Assembly (NCBI GenBank): GCA_947629595.1
Contig: CANREI010000029.1
Span: forward strand, 1-12,538
DNA from: an uncultured Alphaproteobacteria bacterium
GTDB taxonomy: Bacteria > Pseudomonadota > Alphaproteobacteria > CAAHEQ01 > UBA3637
Reading direction: 5' to 3'
Length of the DNA: 12,538 bases
Positions 1-5,054 of this stretch are shown here, piece by piece. Numbering within the stretch: position 1 is the stretch's first letter; each line of letters begins with the position of its first letter. The translations under genes were made by a program, and so were the position numbers. The notes beneath the pieces were generated by a model. The model searched no databases, had not been told where the DNA came from, and saw nothing but the letters and a program-made list of their open reading frames with translations.

Positions 1-1
1 C

Positions 2-46
2 GTCAAAACCGTTCGCGAAAGGGTCAAAGCTTCAAATGAAAGTTAA
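2..46 (+). CDS. 3' end of an upstream gene (partial)
   Basis: The frame starting at base 2 reads VKTVRERVKASNES and stops at TAA 44-46, overlapping the start of the SH3 gene by 11 bases. The short basic, helix-like tail could be the C-terminus of a gene translated together with the SH3 gene. A second frame, starting at base 1, stops at TGA 37-39 and would give an ATGA overlap with the next start, so the true frame is not settled. No function can be assigned from so few codons. Confidence 0.3.
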   Translation, partial: VKTVRERVKASNES

Positions 47-518
47 ATATTGGCTCTGTTTCGGCGTGCTTTGTCTGGCCGGTGCCGTTTCGGCGCAGGA
101 ATTGTCCATTCCCCGCTTCGTCTCGTTCCGCCGTGCCGATGTGAATTTAAGAACCGGCCCCGGCAATCGGTATCCGATTAAGTTTGTGTATCGTATGAAA
201 AATTATCCCGTTGAAGTGATTGATGAATATGAATTATGGCGTCAAATTCGCGAAGTCGACGGAACCGTCGGTTGGGTGCATCGCCGAATGCTCAGCTCCG
301 GCCGCTATGCCGTTTTAACCGAAGATTCCGTGTTGCGGCGCGACAGTCATTCAACCGCATCACCGGTGGCCTTTGTTCAAAAAGGCGCGTTGGGTAAAAT
401 TGAAGCTTGTGAAATTGATGCGTGTCGCGTTTCGTTTACGTTTAATGATAAAGAATATGAAGGCTGGCTGAATAAAGAAGATTTTTACGGAGCATATGCG
501 CGTGAAACGTTCCGTTAA
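36..518 (+). CDS. Exported bacterial SH3-domain protein
   Basis: This 160-residue protein begins with a classical signal peptide: KVK, then a hydrophobic stretch, then a cleavage site after AVSA (about residue 20). Residues about 31-90 form a bacterial SH3-like domain (SH3_4/SH3b type), recognisable by DVNLRTGPGNRYP and by DGTVGWVHRRML. A second, weaker SH3-like repeat seems to follow (DSVLRRDSHSTASPVAFVQ to YEGWLNKEDFYG). Such periplasmic proteins are common in Alphaproteobacteria and are thought to bind cell-wall material, but their exact role is unknown. The gene abuts an upstream reading frame. Its end overlaps by 23 bases the ATG at 496 that opens the anchor frame of the glycosyltransferase locus, which suggests translational coupling. 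Its ribosome binding site is weak (AAGGG about 12 bases upstream). The family call is firm; the function is inference. Confidence 0.8.
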   Translation: MKVKYWLCFGVLCLAGAVSAQELSIPRFVSFRRADVNLRTGPGNRYPIKFVYRMKNYPVEVIDEYELWRQIREVDGTVGWVHRRMLSSGRYAVLTEDSVLRRDSHSTASPVAFVQKGALGKIEACEIDACRVSFTFNDKEYEGWLNKEDFYGAYARETFR

Positions 519-591
519 AGTTTTTTTAAAAACTTTTATCTTAACGGTTTTTGCCGTTCTTTTGGTATGCCTCTACAATACCCCCCCCCCC
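496..591 (+). other. Out-of-frame membrane-anchor leader of the glycosyltransferase
   Basis: From ATG 496 the frame encodes MRVKRSVKVFLKTF, a long hydrophobic run (ILTVFAVLLVCLY), then NTPPP across the C tract. This is a type II signal-anchor layout: basic N-terminus, one membrane helix, proline linker. GGAG lies at 489-492, close to the ATG. In the sequenced state the frame continues past the tract only as low-complexity residues and stops at 696. Adding one C, or losing two, would join it directly to QHIRKIKVFFES of the catalytic domain. Neisseria LOS sialyltransferase (Lst, GT52) also has such an N-terminal anchor, which supports this as the natural N-terminus. Confidence 0.6.
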
Positions 592-1703
592 AGCATATTC
601 GTAAAATTAAAGTTTTTTTTGAAAGTTATGCTACTTCACCTGTTCTTTGGGAAAGTGTGGAATTTATTAAAGCGGCTCGTGAAAAAAATGTATTAAAAGT
701 GTTTTTCTTTCATCGCTATCCCAATCGCGGCAAGATTTTTGATTTGAAAAAAATAAATGCGATTGAAATGAATTTTACAGCCTCGGAAGGATATCAAATT
801 TATTCGTCAATCGGTATGATTAAAAAAATGCAAGAATTGTCTCGGAAATATCCCAAAGCGTCGTTTGAAGTTTATTCAAATGTCAATCAAACGCGCTACT
901 TTTTGCTGCCGCTCATTCGGGAAATGAAATCCCGCATTGACCATATTCATTTGTATGAAGACGGCGCCTGTAATATTATCGGGTATGAATACGACTTTTG
1001 GTCAAACTTCCGCCCCGATGAAAAACAATTAAAGGAATTTACGGATAATCCCGATTTTTTCAAGGATATGGGTATTAAGCATACAAATGCATTTTGGAAA
1101 GCTTCCGTCGGAAAATTGGTGCCGGCAACTTATCATTTGTGTCGCGCCGATGAAATTCTTAAAGATGAAAATTTAAAATATTATTTTAATTGGATTGGTA
1201 AAAATAATATTAAAAATATCAGTTTAAAATCGGAAAGTCGACGGTTGGCGCCGCATGAAAAAAAATTGTTGGCGCAATTTTTCGGAATCGATTCCGCAAC
1301 CGTTCGGGCGTTATCCGAATCGAAAAAAAGCCTCTTTCTGACTGCCGGTTATTTTTTCGACAATAAAATGGCTCTTGAGCAGGAAATAAGCGTTTTTTCC
1401 TATTTTAAAAATATTCCCGCGCGCGTGTTCTTGAAGTGTCATCCGTCTTACAGCGCAAAAAAAGAATGCGAAGCCTTGCAGAAAGCTTTTCCCGCGTTTA
1501 AAGTGATCAACCCTCAAATTCCCCTCGAGGCGTTTTTCTTAGCCGGCTATGAGCCCGATCGGGTTGGCGGATATTCTTCTTCTCTGTACTTTCTTGTTCC
1601 GCCCGAAAAAATTTTGTTCCTCCGCGGATCATTGTATGTGAAACGATTGATGGATTTGGGTATTGTGACGCCGCGTCAACGACGGCTCCCGCGACGTTTT
1701 TAA
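567..1703 (+). CDS. GT-B glycosyltransferase resembling GT52/polysialyltransferases, frame set by a C tract
   Basis: The catalytic frame carries, in order, the three short motifs shared by several bacterial sialyltransferase families. These are an E/D-D-G motif (HLYEDGACN, E131-D132-G133 counted from ATG 567), an HP motif (KCHPSY, H292-P293) and a serine motif (GGYSSSLYF, S337-S339). The segment INPQIPLEAFF before the last motif is also typical of GT52/polysialyltransferase proteins. The inferred job is transfer of sialic acid or a related sugar from a CMP donor to a surface glycan at the inner membrane; the substrate is unproven. ATG 567 is a poor start, with no visible ribosome binding site. 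The likely true start is ATG 496, which is in frame only with 9 or 12 Cs in the tract at 581-591. As sequenced, the gene is either OFF or makes an unanchored form. The stop at 1701-1703 overlaps the stop of the convergent recombinase gene. Confidence 0.65.
   Translation: MPLQYPPPQHIRKIKVFFESYATSPVLWESVEFIKAAREKNVLKVFFFHRYPNRGKIFDLKKINAIEMNFTASEGYQIYSSIGMIKKMQELSRKYPKASFEVYSNVNQTRYFLLPLIREMKSRIDHIHLYEDGACNIIGYEYDFWSNFRPDEKQLKEFTDNPDFFKDMGIKHTNAFWKASVGKLVPATYHLCRADEILKDENLKYYFNWIGKNNIKNISLKSESRRLAPHEKKLLAQFFGIDSATVRALSESKKSLFLTAGYFFDNKMALEQEISVFSYFKNIPARVFLKCHPSYSAKKECEALQKAFPAFKVINPQIPLEAFFLAGYEPDRVGGYSSSLYFLVPPEKILFLRGSLYVKRLMDLGIVTPRQRRLPRRF
581..591 (+). repeat. C11 homopolymer (candidate phase-variation tract)
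   Basis: Eleven consecutive Cs lie between a membrane-anchor frame (from 496) and the catalytic frame (567-1703). No other C or G run in this AT-rich window comes close; the next longest I see is G7 at 5833-5839. Slipped-strand changes in such tracts are the classic switch of surface glycosyltransferase genes in Neisseria, Haemophilus and Campylobacter. A homopolymer length error in assembly would look the same. Confidence 0.7.
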
Positions 1704-2404
1704 TTTTCGTTCGCCCGCGAAGAATAGGTCGAGTCAAGCATCATATCGGTCGATACGGCAAGCGGCGGTTCCAACGTAAACAGTAAATCTTCTTCCTCTT
1801 CCATCAGTTCCGGATAGTTCTTCTTGACCAAACGACAAATGGTTGACTTGTGAACACCCATAATGCGCGAAACTTCCGCTTGCGAACAGCCGTTTTTAAT
1901 TAAAAGATGTATTTTCTCCATACTCTCCGGCAGTTTTAAAACCGCACCGTTCGCCCCCACCGGCCGTCCGAGTTTAATGCCCTTCGCCTTTAAATTTTCC
2001 AGCGATGACCGCGTGCGATCGGAAATAAGCTGCCGCTCGATTTCCGCCGATAAACCAAACGCAAATGCCATTACTTTCGACTGCAAATCGGCTCCCAATC
2101 GATAGTTTTCTTTAATCGTCCAGATTTGACACCCCTTTAATAAGCAATTTTGCAAAATGCCCATCACTTCCAATAATGAACGTCCCAATCGCGAAATTTC
2201 CGACGTGATTAAAATATCGTTTGCCGTTAAAATATTTAATAATCGACTTAATTTGCGCTTTTCAAGCGGCTTGCGCGTGGAAATGGTTTCTTCAACCCAT
2301 CGATCAATGTGAATGCTGTTGCGTAACGCAAATTTGCGAATTTCAAATTTTTGATTTTCCAACGTTTGCTTGTCGGAAGAAACACGAATGTAGCCATATA
2401 TCAT
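1700..2404 (-). CDS. Serine site-specific recombinase (resolvase/invertase family)
   Basis: A small serine recombinase of about 234 residues. The N-terminal catalytic domain opens with MIYGYIRVSSDKQTLENQ, where S9 is the expected nucleophile. It continues with SEISRLGRSLLEVM and with FAFGLSAEIERQLISDRT, which matches the conserved arginine region and the start of helix E, and then GIKLGRP. A C-terminal helix-turn-helix (SQAEVSRIMGVHKSTICRLV, from about residue 174) binds DNA, and an acidic tail follows. Enzymes of this type invert or resolve short DNA segments through a 5' phosphoserine link. I chose ATG 2402-2404 because GGAG sits 6 bases upstream and the protein then starts like its family; an in-frame ATG at 2422 adds six residues (MKAELN) and has a less well placed GGAAG. 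The gene is convergent with the glycosyltransferase, and the two stops share TTAA at 1700-1703. No matching pair of inversion sites was found in the window, so its target is unknown. Confidence 0.85.
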   Translation of the reverse strand: MIYGYIRVSSDKQTLENQKFEIRKFALRNSIHIDRWVEETISTRKPLEKRKLSRLLNILTANDILITSEISRLGRSLLEVMGILQNCLLKGCQIWTIKENYRLGADLQSKVMAFAFGLSAEIERQLISDRTRSSLENLKAKGIKLGRPVGANGAVLKLPESMEKIHLLIKNGCSQAEVSRIMGVHKSTICRLVKKNYPELMEEEEDLLFTLEPPLAVSTDMMLDSTYSSRANEN

Positions 2405-2433
2405 GTTCAGCTCCGCTTTCATATACTTCCAAA

Positions 2434-2447
2434 GCAGATTCTTCTGC
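2434..2447. repeat. Inverted repeat GCAGA-N4-TCTGC upstream of the recombinase gene
   Basis: A perfect 5-bp palindrome with a 4-base spacer, centred about 36 bases upstream of the ATG at 2404. It is a possible operator or recombinase half-site pair. Repeats this short can arise by chance. Confidence 0.3.
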
Positions 2448-2454
2448 GTTGTTA

Positions 2455-2468
2455 CATACTTTCGTATG
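2455..2468. repeat. Inverted repeat CATAC-N4-GTATG upstream of the recombinase gene
   Basis: A second perfect 5-bp palindrome with the same 4-base spacer, exactly 21 bases (two helical turns) from the GCAGA/TCTGC palindrome. The equal geometry is suggestive of paired protein sites between the tRNA gene and the recombinase gene. Confidence 0.3.
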
Positions 2469-2486
2469 ATATCTTATTTAAAAAAA

Positions 2487-2560
2487 TGGAGCGAGTGAAG
2501 GGAATCGAACCCTCGTCTTAAGCTTGGGAAGCTTCCGCTCTGCCATTGAGCTACACTCGC
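2487..2560 (-). tRNA. tRNA-Gly (anticodon CCC)
   Basis: A full cloverleaf can be drawn on the minus strand. The acceptor stem is GCGAGTG/CACTCGC and the D stem GCTC/GAGC. The anticodon loop TTCCCAA has CCC at plus positions 2526-2528, which decodes GGG glycine codons. The T stem is GAGGG/CCCTT with loop TTCGATT, followed by discriminator T and an encoded CCA (2487-2489). One mismatch (G27 with A43) sits at the outer end of the anticodon stem. A run of seven Ts follows the CCA and may end transcription. It has its own promoter and reads toward the recombinase gene. Confidence 0.95.
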
Positions 2561-2568
2561 ACTTCATC

Positions 2569-2597
2569 AGTATATGTTGATTGTTTTTATTTTGCAA
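2569..2597 (-). promoter_or_regulatory. Sigma-70-type promoter of tRNA-Gly
   Basis: On the minus strand, TTGCAA (2592-2597), a 17-base spacer and TATACT (2569-2574) match a vegetative promoter. Initiation would fall a few bases before the mature 5' end at 2560. It lies directly after the DUF1150 gene. Confidence 0.6.
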
Positions 2598-2619
2598 GCT
2601 TTTTTTGATTGTCGTTCAT

Positions 2620-2841
2620 TTAATGCACACTCGTGCCCGTATAAGAGTTTTGCTGCGCTATGGCAAATGCCATTTCCCGCGTGGCCGCATAACCCATCTT
2701 TTCCCCTTGTACGTTGTATATGGACCAAACGGCGTTGTTATTCAATATTTCTTTCTTAATGTATGCCGGTTCCGAGCCGTCGGACGAATGCATTAAGGCA
2801 TCTTGCACATATGCTAAGGCTATTTCAATTTCTTTTGTCAT
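2620..2841 (-). CDS. DUF1150 family small protein
   Basis: A 73-residue soluble protein. It resembles the DUF1150 family of Alphaproteobacteria in its middle (VWSIYNVQGEKMGYAATRE), in the alanine-rich helix AFAIAQQ and in its characteristic end TGTSVH. Members are nearly always encoded beside an Hsp20-family gene, as here, and their function is unknown. The start ATG overlaps the stop of the Hsp20 gene (2838-2841), with AAAGGGG eight bases ahead as ribosome binding site. It is the last gene of the dnaA-hsp20-DUF1150 cluster; no clear hairpin terminator follows before the tRNA promoter. The association with Hsp20 suggests a role in protein quality control, but that is inference. Confidence 0.8.
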   Translation of the reverse strand: MTKEIEIALAYVQDALMHSSDGSEPAYIKKEILNNNAVWSIYNVQGEKMGYAATREMAFAIAQQNSYTGTSVH

Positions 2842-3281
2842 GAGATTTTCCCCTTTAATAATTTTTTTTCTTTTCCTTTGGTTTGAATGGTGATTTTTTG
2901 AATGTTTTTAATTGATTCGGGGCGTTCCAAATCAATGTTCAATAAGCCGTTTTCCAATGAGGCCCCCGTGATTCTTAACCCTTGTGCCAAAACAAAAGAT
3001 TTTAAAAACGTACGCCCTGCAATGCCGCGATAGAGAAAATGGCGATTTTCATCCGGCGTTTGACGCCCCCGCACAACCAACCGATTTTCTTCCAATACAA
3101 CTTCCAAATCTTCTTCCCCGTATCCCGCAACGGCTAATGTAATCCGTAACGTGCGCGCGCCGGTTTGCTCAATGTTGTACGGCGGAAAACTCTCCGCCCC
3201 CTTGGAGATGCTTAAAAAAATATCTTCCAGCTCGTCAAAACCCAACATAAACGGATTGTGAAACGGATTCGAATTGCTCAT
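2838..3281 (-). CDS. Small heat-shock protein, Hsp20/IbpA family
   Basis: A 147-residue ATP-independent holdase. The N-terminus, SNPFHNPFMLGFDELEDIF, is IbpA-like. The alpha-crystallin domain starts near PPYNIEQ, contains TLRITLAVAGYGEEDLEVVL and RHFLYRGIAGRTFLKSFVL, and ends with the typical LENGLLNIDLERP motif. A short basic tail follows. These proteins bind unfolding proteins and hand them to DnaK/ClpB. The start overlaps the dnaA stop by four bases (ATGA), with a strong GGGAGG just upstream. It also overlaps DUF1150, so all three genes are probably translated from one message. The family assignment is firm. Its place directly behind dnaA is unusual, and no heat-shock promoter was recognised for it; one inside dnaA cannot be excluded. 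Confidence 0.92.
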   Translation of the reverse strand: MSNSNPFHNPFMLGFDELEDIFLSISKGAESFPPYNIEQTGARTLRITLAVAGYGEEDLEVVLEENRLVVRGRQTPDENRHFLYRGIAGRTFLKSFVLAQGLRITGASLENGLLNIDLERPESIKNIQKITIQTKGKEKKLLKGKIS

Positions 3282-4750
3282 ACACCCTCCCTTAACCGCA
3301 TTAAAATGTTTTCTTTATCTTGGCATAACTGTTTATCCCGACTCATTAAATTTTCAATGGTTTTAACGGCATGCATGACCGTGGTGTGATCACGCCCGAA
3401 TCGCCGTCCGATATCAGGCAGCGATAAAGCCGTTGCCGTTTTGGCCAAGTACATGGCCATTTGCCGCGGCCGCGCAATTTTTCGATCCCGCCGGGCTGAT
3501 TGAATATCCGATAATTTTAAATGATAATAATCGGCCGTGACGCGTTGAATTTCGTTCACCGAAAATTGCCGATCATAAACTTGCAACATATCTTTTAAAA
3601 CGCTTCGGGTGGTTTGCGGATTAATGGGCGTTCCCATAATTTGCGCATGGGCCGTCAATCGTTTTAAGGCGCCTTCCAATTCCCGAATACTGCCGGTAAT
3701 GTTTTTGGCCAGAAAATCTAAAACTTCATCACTGATTTGAACGGGCAAATGCTTTCCTTTTTCCCGTAAAATCCCCAATCGCAATTCATAAGTTGTGGGC
3801 TCAATGTGAACAACCAGCCCTTGCGCAATACGGGTTTTTAAGCGTTCTTGCATTTCAATTAAATCCATGGGGTGCGAATCGGAGGATAAAATCACTTTTT
3901 TCCCGCAGGCAATCAGTTGGTTAAACGTGTGAAAAAACTCTTCCTGCGTTGCTTTTTTCCCGCAGATAAACTGAATATCATCAATCATTAAAATATCGAC
4001 CGCGCGGAATAAATCACGAAACGAATCGGTTTTTTTGTTTCGTAACGCCTTTAAAAAATATTGAAAAAATTGTTCCGAGGAAATATAAAGCACGTTTTTG
4101 TCGGGATACAGTTCTTTCACGCGCCAGGCTACCGCATGCAACAAATGTGTTTTGCCCAATCCCACCGGCGAATGAATGTAAAGCGGATTAAAAACATCTT
4201 TTTCATCTTCGGCCACCCGACGCGCGGCTTCATAGGCAAAAACATTGGATTTCCCGACAACAAACCGTTCAAATGTGTGCGATTCATCTAAATAGCAGGG
4301 AATTGTTTCAGTCTCGCTCGTTACATCAATTTCAACCTTGGAAGTGCCGTATCGCTTTATTTTATCAACAACAATCGGTTGCGATTCGCCAGAATCGATA
4401 ATCGGCTGCGATTCGGCAGAGTCGGCGGTCGGTAAAGAAGCATTATTGTTTTTATTTTGAGGTGATAACACTTTAAAATCAAGAGCAGTGACGGCCGGAT
4501 TTTCCCGTTGCCAAATATTTAAAATCTGAGGTGCATAATTACGCTTAATCACTTCTTCGATGCACGGGGAAGGAAAAGCCAGACAAACGCGATTCGAATC
4601 GGTTTTTTCGGGAATACTGCGTTTCAGCCATTTCATAACCAATCGGTTATTGACTTCTTTTTCCAAAGCGCCGTATACTTTTTCCCATTCGCCGATAATT
4701 TGTGTCTGTTCTTCCATTATTAACCCTGACTTCTGTCTTTTCTGTTTCAT
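3278..4750 (-). CDS. dnaA: Chromosomal replication initiator DnaA
   Basis: A 490-residue DnaA with all four domains. Domain I (about 1-85) begins EEQTQIIGEWEKVYGALEKEV. A low-complexity linker (about 95-135) contains a tandem repeat. The AAA+ domain has Walker A SPVGLGKTH (K200) and Walker B ILMIDDIQF. The C-terminal DNA-binding domain carries the DnaA signature RDHTTVMHAV (453-462). The protein melts oriC and loads the replicative helicase in its ATP form. The first glycine of the usual GxxxxGKT is serine here; the lysine and threonine are intact. Two starts are possible. ATG 4750 has AAAGGA placed too close. ATG 4717 (MEEQTQII) has AGGG six bases upstream and is a serious alternative giving 479 residues. 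The gene is coupled to hsp20 by a four-base overlap. Confidence 0.97.
   Translation of the reverse strand: MKQKRQKSGLIMEEQTQIIGEWEKVYGALEKEVNNRLVMKWLKRSIPEKTDSNRVCLAFPSPCIEEVIKRNYAPQILNIWQRENPAVTALDFKVLSPQNKNNNASLPTADSAESQPIIDSGESQPIVVDKIKRYGTSKVEIDVTSETETIPCYLDESHTFERFVVGKSNVFAYEAARRVAEDEKDVFNPLYIHSPVGLGKTHLLHAVAWRVKELYPDKNVLYISSEQFFQYFLKALRNKKTDSFRDLFRAVDILMIDDIQFICGKKATQEEFFHTFNQLIACGKKVILSSDSHPMDLIEMQERLKTRIAQGLVVHIEPTTYELRLGILREKGKHLPVQISDEVLDFLAKNITGSIRELEGALKRLTAHAQIMGTPINPQTTRSVLKDMLQVYDRQFSVNEIQRVTADYYHLKLSDIQSARRDRKIARPRQMAMYLAKTATALSLPDIGRRFGRDHTTVMHAVKTIENLMSRDKQLCQDKENILMRLREGV
4371..4424 (-). repeat. 27-bp tandem duplication in the dnaA linker
   Basis: Two 27-base units (4371-4397 and 4398-4424) match at 23 of 27 positions and keep the frame. 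They encode the adjacent repeats of the form S-x-ESQPI in domain II of DnaA. This linker tolerates length change, so the repeat may vary between strains. Confidence 0.75.
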
Positions 4751-4785
4751 TCCTTTTGTGATTTTTCTTTTCTCTCACAAGAATC

Positions 4786-4813
4786 ATATTAAAGGGTTCT
4801 CTTAAAAATGCAA
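4786..4813 (-). promoter_or_regulatory. Candidate dnaA promoter
   Basis: On the minus strand, TTGCAT (4808-4813), 16 bases and TAATAT (4786-4791) form a plausible vegetative promoter about 35 bases ahead of ATG 4750. A GAATC site (4781-4785) abuts the -10 element, and a TTAA-N7-TTAA palindrome overlaps the -35 edge. It was assigned by eye in AT-rich DNA, so it is uncertain. Confidence 0.35.
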
Positions 4814-4830
4814 TTAACTTTTTGTTAATT
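4812..4830. promoter_or_regulatory. AATTAAC-N5-GTTAATT palindrome: CtrA-like TTAA-N7-TTAA site
   Basis: Seven-base perfect arms around five Ts contain TTAA (4814-4817), seven bases, and TTAA (4825-4828). That is the binding pattern of the alphaproteobacterial cell-cycle regulator CtrA. It overlaps the -35 end of the candidate dnaA promoter, a position expected for repression. AT-rich context makes a chance match possible. Confidence 0.4.
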
Positions 4831-4925
4831 TTTAAAAATAAAATTCTTGACTCAATATATAGATTCAAAGAATCAATATTTGGTGCTACCGAACGCAAAA
4901 AAGGAAAATAATAAATACTTTTTTG

Positions 4926-4952
4926 AAAAAAAAAGAATCGTCGTAAAACGAC
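4926..4952 (-). terminator. Weak candidate terminator of the 405-residue gene
   Basis: On the minus strand a short GTCGT-TTT-ACGAC hairpin (4940-4952) is followed, after GATTC, by nine Ts (4926-4934). It lies about 100 bases after the stop at 5055 and before the dnaA promoter. The stem is short and the T run offset. Confidence 0.35.
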
Positions 4953-4977
4953 TCGGGCCCGGAAAAAAAACGACTCG
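4945..4977. repeat. Direct repeat AAAACGACTCG, two copies 22 bp apart
   Basis: Identical 11-base copies occur at 4945-4955 and 4967-4977, start to start 22 bases apart, roughly two helical turns. Each contains a GACTC (GANTC) site. The palindrome CGGGCCCG (4954-4961) begins at the end of the first copy. The GC-rich islets stand out in otherwise AT-rich DNA upstream of dnaA. Confidence 0.6.
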
Positions 4978-5054
4978 TCTTTTAAAACAAACCAAAGTCA
5001 AAAAAAATTTTTTTAAAAGGCGAATCCGAATAAAAATTTCAAAAACAATTTATC

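Noticed and set aside
1507..1737. Minus-strand ORF over the glycosyltransferase and recombinase ends
   Set aside because: Shadow frame with no ribosome binding site and no recognisable domain; both strands are already explained by better genes.
2404..2560. tRNA-Gly 3' end as an integration site for the recombinase
   Set aside because: No second copy of the tRNA 3' end is visible in the window, and this recombinase is of the short serine type, which does not usually integrate into tRNA genes.
4751..5054. Possible chromosomal origin next to dnaA
   Set aside because: AT-rich and full of GANTC, but I found no TTATCCACA-type DnaA box; in many Alphaproteobacteria oriC is not beside dnaA.
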